Shown: positions 9,915 to 18,657, counted from the first letter of the stretch. The stretch: 64,000 bases of DNA from Novosphingobium pentaromativorans US6-1 (GCF_000767465.1 NZ_CP009291.1:1-64000); one strand, 5' to 3'. Notes: generated by a model not told the origin, from the sequence alone. Numbers and translations: made by a program.

Positions 9915-10915
9915 CGGCGCTTGCTCCCCATCTCACAGCCTTCCTGCGCGAACATCTGCCGCGGGAACGCGCCGTAAGCCCGCATACGGTGAAGACCTAT
10001 GCCAACTGCTTCGTCCTGCTGGTCCGGTTCGCATCCGATCGGCTGAAGCGTCGACCGACCGATCTCGAGATCGAGGATTTCGGCACCGACATGATCATGG
10101 CCTTTCTCGGCCATGTCGAGGTCGAGCGCGGCAGCTGTGTGCGGACCCGCAATGGCAGGCTCGCTGCGATCAGATCCTTCTTCCGGTACATCGAGTATCG
10201 GGTTCCGGCGTGTCTTGACCAGGCGCTTCGGGTTCGATCGATCCCCAGCAAGAAGGCAGACAAGACGCTGATCGATTATCTCGACCGGGCCGAGATCAAG
10301 GCATTACTCGACGCGCCCGATCCTCGGACACGGCTCGGTACGCGCGATCGCGCTATGCTGCACTTGACCTATGCAGCGGGGCTTCGGGTATCGGAACTCG
10401 TGTCGCTGCAACTGCGCGATTTCCCGGATCGATCGCTCTCGACGGTCCACATCATGGGTAAAGGCCGTCGCGAGCGGGTCTTGCCGCTATGGAAAGAGAC
10501 CCAGTCCGCACTCCGCGCATGGCTTGTCATCCGTCCTGAGACTGAGGTCGCCGAGGTATTTCTCAACGCGAACGGGCAGCCCATCACCCGCGATGGCTTC
10601 GCATTCCGTCTCGCCAAACATGTCAACGCGGCAGCAAAGAAGCAGCCGTCGTTGCTGCGCAAACGAGTCACGCCGCATGTATTGCGTCATTCCTGCGCGA
10701 TGCACACGCTCGCAGCGACAGGCGATATTCGCAAGGTCGCACTATGGCTTGGACATGCCAGCATCCAGAGCACCGAAACATATCTGCGCGCCGATTCAGA
10801 GGAGAAGCTGCGGATTTTGGCTGCGCATGGCGGGCCGGAAATCAGCCCTGGACGCTTCAAGCCGCCGTCAGACACTCTGATCGCCATGCTCAACGACGTC
10901 CGCAAGCGGGCATAG
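9911..10915 (+). CDS. Tyrosine recombinase, third of RIT2 trio
   Basis: A 334-residue protein with a full tyrosine recombinase site: Arg in GLRVSELVSLQL, H256-V-L-R259, H282 (LGHAS) and Tyr291 (TETYLR). The N-terminal part has the usual core-binding pattern (SPHTVKTYANCF). The length matches the third RIT1 recombinase, and the two are visibly related in the catalytic half. The stop is 27 bp from the right inverted repeat. Confidence 0.9.
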   Translation: MTALAPHLTAFLREHLPRERAVSPHTVKTYANCFVLLVRFASDRLKRRPTDLEIEDFGTDMIMAFLGHVEVERGSCVRTRNGRLAAIRSFFRYIEYRVPACLDQALRVRSIPSKKADKTLIDYLDRAEIKALLDAPDPRTRLGTRDRAMLHLTYAAGLRVSELVSLQLRDFPDRSLSTVHIMGKGRRERVLPLWKETQSALRAWLVIRPETEVAEVFLNANGQPITRDGFAFRLAKHVNAAAKKQPSLLRKRVTPHVLRHSCAMHTLAATGDIRKVALWLGHASIQSTETYLRADSEEKLRILAAHGGPEISPGRFKPPSDTLIAMLNDVRKRA

Positions 10916-10942
10916 CCTTCGGCCACGCTGCCCCAACCGCAC

Positions 10943-11033
10943 AATTATCTGGAGTAAAATCATGACGAACCGACGCAATCCCGCGCCTCCGGCTGCGACG
11001 CTCGACATAAACTGCGACTGCAAAGAATACGTG
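10943..11033 (-). repeat. RIT2 right terminal inverted repeat (91 bp)
   Basis: Perfect inverted copy of 7331-7421. It contains GGAG followed by an ATG at 10962 that is in frame with the downstream strawberry-notch fragment, so the repeat itself may supply a start for that fragment. Confidence 0.92.
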
Positions 11034-12800
11034 GTCGATTACCTCACCAAAAGCTTTCCGGTGCGGTTGATGTCCGTGTTTACGGACGAGAACGGCAATG
11101 CCCGGTCCGAACCGATGAGCGATGAGAACGGTGCCCCTGTTCTCTGTCGTTCGGCGCTTGCCGCGCGCGATCGCATGATCGAGCAGCTCTGTGCCTTGCC
11201 GCCGATCGCGACGGCGCTCGATGCGATCATCGGACGGTTCGGTGTCGATCAGGTCGCCGAAGTCACCGGCCGTACCCGCCGCCTGATCGTCGGGCGCGAT
11301 GGACGCCAGGTGCTCCAGTCGCGCTCTCCGCGGGCCAATGTCGCCGAGACGCGAGATTTTATGGACGGGACCAAGCGAATTCTGGTTTTCTCCGATGCCG
11401 GTGGCACCGGCCGCAGTTATCATGCCGACCTCGCGGCAAAGAACCAGATGCGCCGGGTCCACTTTCTGCTTGAGCCGGGCTGGCGGGCAGATGCCGCAAT
11501 TCAAGGGCTTGGCCGTACCAACCGCACCAATCAGGCATCTGCCCCGCTGTTCCGCCCCGTGACCACCGATGTGCGTGGCGAACGTCGGTTTATATCGACC
11601 ATCGCACGGCGGCTCGACAGCCTCGGGGCACTGACCCGAGGGCAGCGCCAGACAGGTGGGCAGAACCTCTTCGATCCTGCCGACAATCTCGAGAGCACCT
11701 ACGCCAAGGAGGCGCTTCATCGCTGGTTCGGCCTGTTGTTCACAGGCAAGCTGGAAGCCGTTACGCTTTCTCGGTTTGAGGAATTGAGCGGGCTCAGGGT
11801 CGAAGGGCCCGACGGCGGGATGGTCGATGACCTGCCGACAATCCAGCGCTGGCTCAATCGCATTCTCGCGCTACCGATTGCTCTGCAAAACGGGATATTT
11901 GACGAGTTTCTCGGCCTCGTCGAAGCGCGGATCGATGCCGCACGCCAGGCCGGCAGGCTCGACATTGGGGTCGAGACCATTGCGGTGGAGCATTACGAGG
12001 TGCTGACCGACACTCTACTGCGCACCGATGCGCTGTCGGGCGCGACTACGCATCTCCTGGAACTCGAGATTGCCCGCGCGCTCAAGCCTTTGCGTCTCGA
12101 ACGGCTCGAGGAGCTCTACGGCTTTTCAGGTTCGCGTCAGCAACTTCTGCGTAATGCGCGCTCAGGCCGGATCGGGCTGCTTGTCCCGGCGCGTAGTCTG
12201 CTCACTGACGAAGGTATGCGTGTGGCCCGCTTCGAGCTTGTCCGTCCCTTGAAGCATGGGCACATCACCGCCGATCAACTCGAGGAGAGCAACTGGGAAA
12301 CGGTGGATCCAACCGAATTTCGCCGCCTGTGGCAGGCGGAGGTCGATGACGCCGCCTCAAATCTCAAGCGCGAGCGACTGCACATTGCAACCGGCCTGCT
12401 GCTTCCGGTGTGGGACAAACTCCCTTCCGACTATGTTCGCGTCAGCCGGATTTCGGCGCGAGACGGACGCTCGCTGTTAGGCCGAGAGGTTCCGCTCCAT
12501 TGCGTGCCCGAACTATGCCAAGCGCTTGGGCTCGAAGACGAACATGCCTTTTCAGTAGAGCAAATCGTCGATGCGGTGCTCGGGACGGGGCGACCGATGC
12601 AAATCAAAAGCCGCGAAGCGCTTACGCTCAAGCGCAGCCTCGTCAATGGCGCGCAGCGGCTCGAACTGGCTGGTTGGTCGGCGTCGCGCCTCGACTGGTA
12701 CAAGGCACATGGGTGCTTCACCGAGATCATACGCTATCAGACGCGACTTTTCGTCCCGACGACGAGCGCAGTAGCGGTCTTGGCGCGACTTGTGGGATGA
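10962..12800 (+). pseudogene. Strawberry-notch-like gene, C-terminal helicase fragment
   Basis: Codons from 11034 on (588 residues) are the native C-terminal part of the strawberry-notch protein. They include the helicase C-like segment with FSDAGGTGRSYHAD, a QGLGRTNRTNQASAP arginine-finger-like motif and the conserved TTDVRGERRFISTIARRLDSLGAL. The first 24 codons (10962-11033) come from the RIT2 right inverted repeat, which happens to give GGAG and an in-frame ATG. The piece could therefore be made as a separate polypeptide, but without the NTPase half it is probably inactive. The stop at 12800 is the natural end. Total for the restored gene: 716+106+588 = 1410 residues. Confidence 0.83.
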
Positions 12801-12811
12801 GAATCGTTATC

Positions 12812-12846
12812 TTGCCAAATGGCATTCAATGTGCTATATACTGCCA
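12812..12846 (+). promoter_or_regulatory. Promoter and likely operator of the Xre/RES toxin-antitoxin operon
   Basis: TTGCCA (12812-12817), 17 bp, TATATA (12835-12840) fits a sigma-70-type promoter. Three TGCCA/TGGCA half-sites overlap it: 12813-12817, 12820-12824 (inverted, 2 bp apart) and 12842-12846. This arrangement suits autorepression by the antitoxin or the toxin-antitoxin complex. The site is deduced from sequence only. Confidence 0.6.
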
Positions 12847-12860
12847 TATGGAGAATACTC

Positions 12861-13274
12861 ATGTTGGCACTGCAACCCGTTGATACCGTCCCCCATGCCT
12901 TCCGGCCCGATCCTGTAACCCAGGAGGAAGCAGCGGCGATGTTCCGCGCCGTGCTGAACCTGTTTGGGAAATGGGAACTAACTGACGAACAGGCAGCGAC
13001 TTTGCTCGACATGCCGGTTCGCTCCTATCGGCGGTGGAAGGCTGAGGGTGCGGGCCGTGTCTCGCGCGATGGCGCGGCGCGCCTTTCCAACCTGATGGGT
13101 ATCCACAAGGCGCTGAGGATCATCTTTTCAGAAGCCCAGCGTGGCTACGCCTGGATCAAGGCAGGTAACGCCGCTTTTGCCGGAGCGAGTGCGCTCGACG
13201 TCATGCTTGGCGGTGAGCTGACTGATATCATGCGGGTGCGTCGCTATCTTGATGCCGAACGTGGTGCCTGGTGA
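12861..13274 (+). CDS. Xre/MbcA/ParS-type antitoxin
   Basis: A 137-residue protein of the antitoxin family that pairs with RES-domain toxins. The N-terminal half has an HTH-like segment (LTDEQAATLLDMPVRSYRRWK). The C-terminal part has the DUF2384/MbcA-like helical domain (LMGIHKALRIIF, then WIKAGNAAFAGASALDVML), which usually inserts into the toxin active site. The start at 12861 is chosen for its ggagaa ribosome-binding site; the frame is open 42 bp further up. It overlaps the toxin gene by 4 bp (GTGA at 13271-13274). Confidence 0.85.
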   Translation: MLALQPVDTVPHAFRPDPVTQEEAAAMFRAVLNLFGKWELTDEQAATLLDMPVRSYRRWKAEGAGRVSRDGAARLSNLMGIHKALRIIFSEAQRGYAWIKAGNAAFAGASALDVMLGGELTDIMRVRRYLDAERGAW

Positions 13275-13990
13275 TTGATCCCAAGGCAATTCCGGTTGCC
13301 CAGGTCGAGTGGAAAGGTGCTGTGCGGATTATCCGCAGTGCCTTTCCACCGATCGACCTATTCGAAGATATCGCAGACCCCGCAGATTGGCCGCTGCTGA
13401 TCTCTGCCGAGCAAAAAACCAATCCCCGCATCATGGCGACGATCGGCAATCTCGATCTGGTACCTGCTGACCGCCGGGTAGGGGGCAACGGCGCATCCTA
13501 TCTGATGGCCCCGTTCACGCATGTCAGCACTGACCGACCAAGTCGCTTCACCGATGGGACTTACGGCGTCCTATACGCGGGGGATTCATTCGAAACTGCG
13601 CTGTTCGAGACAATCCATCATCATGCCCGCTTCATGGCTCGCACCGTAGAAGCGCCAGGCTGGACCTCACAGTTCCGTGAGATCATCCTTTCGGTAAGCG
13701 CCGATCTTCACGACCTCAGGAGCCTTGTCGCAGGCAATCCCGCGCTAGATCCCGACAACTATGCTGCATCGCAAGCCCTCGCTGTTGAACTCAAAGGGGG
13801 CGGGGGCGAAGGTCTTGTCTATCCGAGCATCCGGCATCCGGGTGGTGAATGTGTCGGCTTGTTCTACCCGGATTGTGCATCCGACCCCACTCAGGGACGT
13901 CACCTCGATTACCACTGGGACGGAATGGGTGTCGATCTTGTTCGAGACGCTGGTACAGGGGCGGTGTTTCGGGTGGTGGGTTCTGCTTGA
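13271..13990 (+). CDS. RES-domain toxin (NAD-degrading type)
   Basis: A 239-residue RES-family protein. Characteristic pieces are GVLYAGDSFETALFE (catalytic Glu region) and YPSIRHPGGECVGLF (the conserved Ser region). RES toxins deplete NAD+ by ADP-ribosyltransferase-like chemistry, and the paired antitoxin gene lies directly upstream. Translation starts at GTG 13271 within the antitoxin stop, giving coupled synthesis. The pair is probably a plasmid addiction module. The gene ends 39 bp before the end of a convergent gene. Confidence 0.85.
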   Translation: MIDPKAIPVAQVEWKGAVRIIRSAFPPIDLFEDIADPADWPLLISAEQKTNPRIMATIGNLDLVPADRRVGGNGASYLMAPFTHVSTDRPSRFTDGTYGVLYAGDSFETALFETIHHHARFMARTVEAPGWTSQFREIILSVSADLHDLRSLVAGNPALDPDNYAASQALAVELKGGGGEGLVYPSIRHPGGECVGLFYPDCASDPTQGRHLDYHWDGMGVDLVRDAGTGAVFRVVGSA

Positions 13991-14029
13991 GCGAAAGATC
14001 CACGGCGAGCAGGCCAAAAGGCAATCTAG

Positions 14030-14554
14030 TTATGAAACGACATCCGCCCAACTTAATTTCAACGAATTGCCCTTCACCTTAGGCAGGGTTTTGCGGTCGA
14101 TCAGCTTGCCCTGCACCTCAAAGTCAGAATCAATCTTCACGATCAGGACCTTGCTAAAGTTGCGCTTGAGATTGAGCGTAATTGTATCGTTGCTCTTGAA
14201 AGGCGTAATTGTCTTCACTTCAACGAAGTGATTGCCAATTTTGCCGTCCGAGCCTTGTGCATAATTCCGGTGCAGTTTGAGCCCGTGAGTGATGGCCCCA
14301 TAGAGTTCACCGAGATCGCCATACACCTGAAGGTGGCTGCCCGTGAGCTCGTAATAGTTCTGCGCAACAGCGAGCAAGTCTTGAAATATCGGAACCAGAT
14401 CGACGTCGAGGTTCGGGAACCGGGCTTCGAACTCCAAACGCGCCAGATGTGAGTTGATCTCGGTCCAGGTAATCCATTCACCATCGTCGTAAATGGCGTT
14501 GTCTTCGTTCCACATGTCTGTTGGGCCGTGCATCATATTAGCGTGACATGCCAT
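14030..14554 (-). CDS. Protein of unknown function (possible DUF6998 relative)
   Basis: A 174-residue soluble protein with no signal peptide or membrane segment. The middle contains YYELTGSHLQVYGDLGELYGAITHG and GSDGKIGNHFVEVKTI. The D-G-K...EVKT string looks like the E-x-K core of a PD-(D/E)XK nuclease fold, and the sequence recalls the DUF6998 family as I remember it. It is convergent with the RES toxin gene and may start at any of three Met codons (14554, or internal Mets). The codon use looks less GC-rich than that of its neighbours, suggesting separate acquisition. No function is assigned. Confidence 0.5.
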   Translation of the reverse strand: MACHANMMHGPTDMWNEDNAIYDDGEWITWTEINSHLARLEFEARFPNLDVDLVPIFQDLLAVAQNYYELTGSHLQVYGDLGELYGAITHGLKLHRNYAQGSDGKIGNHFVEVKTITPFKSNDTITLNLKRNFSKVLIVKIDSDFEVQGKLIDRKTLPKVKGNSLKLSWADVVS

Positions 14555-14753
14555 CTTACCAGTAAATGACTGGTTTCCCTATCAACGACTGCGCCCATAG
14601 AAGAGGAAAGGAAGCTTGCTTCTGACTGAGCCGAAGGAGCGTCGATGGTCGATGCTTGAGCTCGCAAAGAGGTGGCCTGGAGAATCTGCACACTGAGATA
14701 ATTGGATTTTCTGCCTGAAGGCAGCCAGGAAGGCTGCGAGACAGGAGCAGAGA

Positions 14754-15062
14754 ATGAGCAGACGACCCCGGCGCAACCACAGCCCGGCATTTAAGGCGAA
14801 GGTGGCGCTTGCCGCGATCAAGGGCGAGAAGACGTTGGCGGAACTGGCGCACGACTATGATCTACATCCTAACCAGATCACGACGTGGCGCACGCAGTTG
14901 CTTGAAGGGGCAGCCGGAGTGTTCGGCTCGGAGAAGTCTTCCGACGAACCGGCTGTCGACGTGAAGACGCTGCATGCCAAGATTGGCGAACTGACGTTGG
15001 CCAACGATTTTTTGGAAGGCGCGCTCGGCAAGGCAGGACTGTTGCCGAGCGCAAAGCGATGA
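14754..15062 (+). CDS. IS3-family transposase OrfA
   Basis: A 102-residue HTH protein (AFKAKVALAAIKGEKTLAELAHDYDLHPNQITTWR) ending in a leucine-zipper-like stretch (LHAKIGELTLANDFLEGAL), typical of OrfA in IS3 elements. The sequence around the start is gacaggagcagagaATG. It overlaps orfB by 4 bp (ATGA at 15059-15062). A fused OrfAB transposase would need a frameshift near this overlap, but no clear slippery run is visible there. Confidence 0.85.
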   Translation: MSRRPRRNHSPAFKAKVALAAIKGEKTLAELAHDYDLHPNQITTWRTQLLEGAAGVFGSEKSSDEPAVDVKTLHAKIGELTLANDFLEGALGKAGLLPSAKR

Positions 15063-15886
15063 TCGATCGAACGCACACCTTGCCGGTGAAGCGGCAGGCG
15101 AAGGAACTGGGGATCAGCCGGGGCAGTGTCTATTATCTGCCCCGGCCGGTTTCGTCCGAAGATCTCGCGATCATGCGTCGCATCGACGCGCTGCATCTGG
15201 AGTTTCCGTTCGCAGGCAGCCGGATGATGCGCGACTTTCTTCGTCAGGAGGGCATCACGATCGGCCGCTGCCATGTCGCGAGCCTGATGAAGAAGATGGC
15301 CATCGAGGCGGTCTATCGCCGCCCCAGCACCTCCAAGCCGGCGCCAGGGCACAAGATCTACCCCTATCTCCTGCGCAAGCTTGCGATCGTGAAGCCTAAT
15401 CAGGTCTGGGCGACAGACATCAGCTACATCCCCATGGCCAAGGGCTTCGTCTATCTCGTCGCCATCGTCGACTGGTTCAGCCGCAAGGTCCTCAGCCACC
15501 GGATCTCGATCACGCTGGAGGCCGACTTTTGCGTTGAAGCGCTCGAGGAAGCCCTGGCGCGCTATGGCAAACCGGAGATTTTCAATACGGATCAAGGCAG
15601 CCAATTCACCAGCCAGGCCTTCACCAGCGTGCTGATGCGAGAAAAGATTGCCATCAGCATGGACGGCCGCGGCGCCTGGCGCGACAATGTCGTGGTCGAG
15701 CGGCTGTGGCGCTCGGTGAAGTACGAGGAAGTCTACCTGCACGCCTACGCTTGCGTCAGCGAAGCGCGCAGTTCGATCGGCCGATATCTGGGCTTCTACA
15801 ATGCCCGGAGACCGCATTCGAGCCTCGGCGGACGTACGCCCGATCAAACCTACTTTGACAATCTGCCTCAGGCCGTGGCAGCGTGA
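15059..15886 (+). CDS. IS3-family transposase OrfB (DDE integrase domain)
   Basis: A 275-residue retroviral-integrase-type transposase. The N-terminal HTH_21-like segment (LEFPFAGSRMMRDFLRQEGI) is followed by the DDE core: Asp in VWATDISYI, Asp in FNTDQGSQFTS, and Glu in the ERLWRSVKYEE region. The end YNARRPHSSLGGRTPDQ is typical. It appears intact. It is coupled to orfA through an ATGA overlap. Confidence 0.9.
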   Translation: MIDRTHTLPVKRQAKELGISRGSVYYLPRPVSSEDLAIMRRIDALHLEFPFAGSRMMRDFLRQEGITIGRCHVASLMKKMAIEAVYRRPSTSKPAPGHKIYPYLLRKLAIVKPNQVWATDISYIPMAKGFVYLVAIVDWFSRKVLSHRISITLEADFCVEALEEALARYGKPEIFNTDQGSQFTSQAFTSVLMREKIAISMDGRGAWRDNVVVERLWRSVKYEEVYLHAYACVSEARSSIGRYLGFYNARRPHSSLGGRTPDQTYFDNLPQAVAA

Positions 15887-16048
15887 ATTGGCCGCGACTT
15901 GCGGGGCGTCACTCCGGCCGGGCTACGTCCGACCTCCATGACCCCCCGCAGGCGCCAGCTTGAACAACCAAACCGCAGACGATCCACTTATCAAACATCA
16001 AAGGCTGTTCAGACAAACCGAGCCACCTCTCAATCAGGAGTAAGTCCC

Positions 16049-16157
16049 ATGATCAAGTCGATCCCGCTGACCAAATTGGTCCAGTCCCCTCGCAATGTGC
16101 GCCGTCACGGTGACCCAGCCGCAGATTCCGAACTGAAGGCGAGCATTGCAGCCCACG
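16049..16157 (+). pseudogene. ParB-like nuclease-domain gene, 5' remnant
   Basis: Starts with ATG after an AGGAG at 16036-16040 and codes for 36 native residues, beginning MIKSIPLTKLVQSPRNVRRH, the opening of the ParB/sulfiredoxin-like domain found in large plasmid ParB proteins. It is then cut by the left end of the IS21 element at 16158. The IS3 element lies in its leader. The matching C-terminal tail is at 18658-18705, and everything between is gone. It is not functional here. Confidence 0.75.
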
Positions 16158-16280
16158 TGTCAACGGCGGAGCAAAAGTCGGCCATGCGGCGGCGTAAAAC
16201 CAGGCCACGGTGTTACATGCCGGGGGGAGTGGCGTGAGGGCGTAGCCCGAAGGCCACTCCCCCCGGCATTGGCTTGATTT

Positions 16281-17048
16281 TCAGGGTCTGGTTTTGGCCT
16301 TTCGGGCCCGGCTGTGAGCGAGGCGATAGCTTTCGCCGTTCATCTCGAGGATGCTGACGTGATGGGTCAGACGATCGAGGAGCGCGCCTGTGAGGCGCTC
16401 GGATCCGAAGGTTTCGGTCCATTCGTCGAAGGGCAGGTTGCTGGTGATCAAGGTGGAGCCGCGCTCATAGCGCTGGGAGATCAGCTCGAACAACAGTTCG
16501 GCACCGGTCTTGGAGAGCGGTACGAAGCCCAGTTCGTCAATGATGAGCAGCTTGTATCCGGCCATCTGCTTCTGGAAGCGCAGGAGACGCCGCTCGTCGC
16601 GCGCCTCCATCATCTCGCTGACCAGCGCCGCCGCAGTGGTGAAGCCCACCGACAGTCCTTTCTGGCATGCTGCCAGTCCGAGCCCCAAAGCTACGTGCGT
16701 CTTCCCGGTGCCCGATGGCCCCAGAGCGATGGCGTTCTCACGCCGCTCGATCCACTCGCAGCGCGCCATCTCGAGCACCTGCATCTTGTTGAGCCTGGGG
16801 ATGACGGCGAAGTCGAAGCTATCGAGGCTTTTGACGGCGGGGAAGCGCGCGGCCTTGATGCGCCGCTCGACCATACGACGCTCCCTGTCGATCATCTCCA
16901 TCTCGACGAGACGGGCGAGGAAGCGGATATGATCGACGCCTTCAGCGGCACATTGCCGGGCGAGCTTGTGATGCTCTCGCAGGCACGTAGGCAGCTTGAG
17001 GGCCTTGAGATGGTGAGCGAGAAGAATCTCCGGTGCCTGATCGCTCAT
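16281..17048 (-). CDS. istB: IS21 helper ATPase IstB
   Basis: A 255-residue AAA+ protein of the IstB/DnaC type. Walker A is LGPSGTGKTHVA (about residue 107), Walker B is LLIIDELGF, and the end carries the family motif LTGALLDRLTHH. IstB forms the target-selecting complex with IstA. The start at 17048 is set by the ATGA overlap with istA; a longer upstream reading is just the overlapping istA frame. It appears intact. Confidence 0.92.
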   Translation of the reverse strand: MSDQAPEILLAHHLKALKLPTCLREHHKLARQCAAEGVDHIRFLARLVEMEMIDRERRMVERRIKAARFPAVKSLDSFDFAVIPRLNKMQVLEMARCEWIERRENAIALGPSGTGKTHVALGLGLAACQKGLSVGFTTAAALVSEMMEARDERRLLRFQKQMAGYKLLIIDELGFVPLSKTGAELLFELISQRYERGSTLITSNLPFDEWTETFGSERLTGALLDRLTHHVSILEMNGESYRLAHSRARKAKTRP

Positions 17049-18553
17049 GCGGCCTCCTGCCTGTCGCAGAGCAGGCTCAGATAGGCTCTGGCAACGGTCT
17101 TCTCGACCGTGGTGCGAGGCAGGAAGGGATAGATGTCCAGGTCCAGTCTGGGCGGTACGCGTTCGACCCGGCACAGGACGAGGTGCTTGACGGCATCGAA
17201 GCCGATGGCGCCAAGGGCGATGGCCTGTTCCACCGCCGCCTGGAGATCGGCGAGGGTGAACGTTTCCAGCAGGCGCAGCACCTGCACATATTCGCGCCTG
17301 CCATGTTTGTGCATGCGCCCTTCCATCAACCGCTGCAGCGTCCCGAACGCTTCGGGCAAATCCCAGCCCTGCAAAGGGGCGGCCTGGTCGAATGCGTTGA
17401 TCTTCTGCTCGACCAGCGGGAGATAGTGGAGCGGGGCGAAGATAACCTCCTCGCGGGCATAGCAACGAGGATGACGGGCGATAACTTCGCTGCGGCATCC
17501 GATCACCACTTCATCGACATAGGCCCTGATCCAGACCTCCTGATGGCCCCAGACTACCGGAACCGAATAATCGTTGGTCTTGTAGCGCACCAGAGATTGC
17601 GAGGAGACCCGCCCGCTCGTCTGATCGCAGGCCTCGAAGGGTGTAGCGGGCAGAGGCTGCATGGCCGCCAGATCGCGCTGCAAGCGCTCACCGATCGTCT
17701 CGCTCTCCCCGCGCACCTTGTCCTGCTGGCGCTTGCGGCATTGCTCCTCCAGCCACAGGTTGAAGGCCTCCCAGGTCGGGAACTTCGGGATCGGCACCAT
17801 GAAATTGCGGCGGCAGTAACCTACCAGCCCTTCCACATTGCCTTTCTCGTTCCCCTTGCCCGGGCGGGCATAGCGGTCGCGGATCACGTAATGCGACAGG
17901 AAAGCGCTGAACAGCGTGGCACGCTTGCGCGTGCCGTCTGGCAGGATTTTCGCCACAAGGCAGCGATCGTTGTCATAGACGATCGAGCGCGGCACCGCGC
18001 CGAAGAACGCGAAGGCATGGACATGTCCGTCCACCCAGGCCTCCGCCACCGCCGCCGGATAGGCTCGCACATAGCAGGCATCACTGTGCGGCAGATCGAG
18101 CGCGAAGAAGTAGGCTTTTTGCTCCACCCCGCCGATCTCCACCAGAGCTTCCCCGAAATCGGCCTGTGCATCTCCCGCCGGGTGCGCCAGCGGCACGAAC
18201 ATCTCCCGGCTGCGCTGCTCGCGCTCCCGGATGTAATCCTTGATGATCGTATAGCCGCCGGTGAAACCATGCTCGGTGCGCAAACGGTCGAATACCCGCT
18301 TCGCCGTATGGCGCTGCTTGCGCGGGACACCGCGATCCCCCTCAAGCCATCCATCGATGATCCCCACAAACCCGTCCAGCTTCGGGCGCTGCGGTGCAGA
18401 CTGACGCCGGTAACCCGGCGGCGATGAAAACGACAGCATCTTGCGCACCGTATCGCGCGACACATTGAAACGCTTCGCCGCCGCCCGCTGGCTCATGCCA
18501 TCCGCGCAAGCCAAACGGACCTGAAGATAAAGTTCCACGCTGTAGATCCCCAC
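17045..18553 (-). CDS. istA: IS21 transposase IstA
   Basis: A 502-residue transposase with an N-terminal HTH (SQRAAAKRFNVSRDTVRKML) followed by the DDE integrase core (AQADFGEA for the first Asp, SIVYDNDRCLVAK for the second, GNEKGNVEGLVGYCRRNF containing the Glu) and a C-terminal Mu-like beta-barrel segment. It overlaps istB, so the two are translated together. No frameshifts are seen. Confidence 0.92.
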   Translation of the reverse strand: MGIYSVELYLQVRLACADGMSQRAAAKRFNVSRDTVRKMLSFSSPPGYRRQSAPQRPKLDGFVGIIDGWLEGDRGVPRKQRHTAKRVFDRLRTEHGFTGGYTIIKDYIREREQRSREMFVPLAHPAGDAQADFGEALVEIGGVEQKAYFFALDLPHSDACYVRAYPAAVAEAWVDGHVHAFAFFGAVPRSIVYDNDRCLVAKILPDGTRKRATLFSAFLSHYVIRDRYARPGKGNEKGNVEGLVGYCRRNFMVPIPKFPTWEAFNLWLEEQCRKRQQDKVRGESETIGERLQRDLAAMQPLPATPFEACDQTSGRVSSQSLVRYKTNDYSVPVVWGHQEVWIRAYVDEVVIGCRSEVIARHPRCYAREEVIFAPLHYLPLVEQKINAFDQAAPLQGWDLPEAFGTLQRLMEGRMHKHGRREYVQVLRLLETFTLADLQAAVEQAIALGAIGFDAVKHLVLCRVERVPPRLDLDIYPFLPRTTVEKTVARAYLSLLCDRQEAA

Positions 18554-18657
18554 ACCTCCCTGACTTGGCAGAAAGGCTTCAAGGTGGACGACTTTTACGC
18601 CGCCCGCAGCAGGACTATCCCGCCGCTAGCGTGGCCGAATATTGCTCCGCCGTTCTC

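Larger units (their letters stand above)
7311..11033 (+). mobile_element. RIT (recombinase in trio) element 2
   Basis: A 3.72 kb element with three overlapping tyrosine recombinase genes and 91-bp terminal inverted repeats that are identical on reading (7331-7421 versus 10943-11033). A 9-bp direct repeat GAATACGTG occurs at the left junction (7302-7310) and at the right (11025-11033), where it doubles as the outer end of the right repeat. As in RIT1, a 20-bp segment (7311-7330) lies between target and left repeat only. Deleting 7311-11033 restores the strawberry-notch reading frame. Its proteins differ clearly from those of RIT1, so this is a second, unrelated insertion rather than a duplication. 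Confidence 0.9.
14668..16030 (+). mobile_element. IS3-family insertion sequence with 3-bp target duplication
   Basis: About 1.36 kb. The left end AGAGGTGGCCTGG (from 14668) and the inverted right end AGAGGTGGCTCGG (to 16030) share eight outer bases plus scattered matches further in. The flanks carry a direct CAA (14665-14667 and 16031-16033), a 3-bp duplication as expected for IS3 elements. Inside are orfA and orfB in the usual arrangement. The element separates the parB-like start (with its AGGAG at 16036-16040) from its original upstream region. Ends were deduced by eye. Confidence 0.6.

Noticed and set aside
3161..11033. One large integrase island with six recombinases
   Set aside because: The native gene fragment at 6993-7310 and two distinct pairs of inverted repeats show two separate three-gene elements.
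17033..18427. 464-codon plus-strand frame
   Set aside because: Mirror of istA, which has all transposase motifs.
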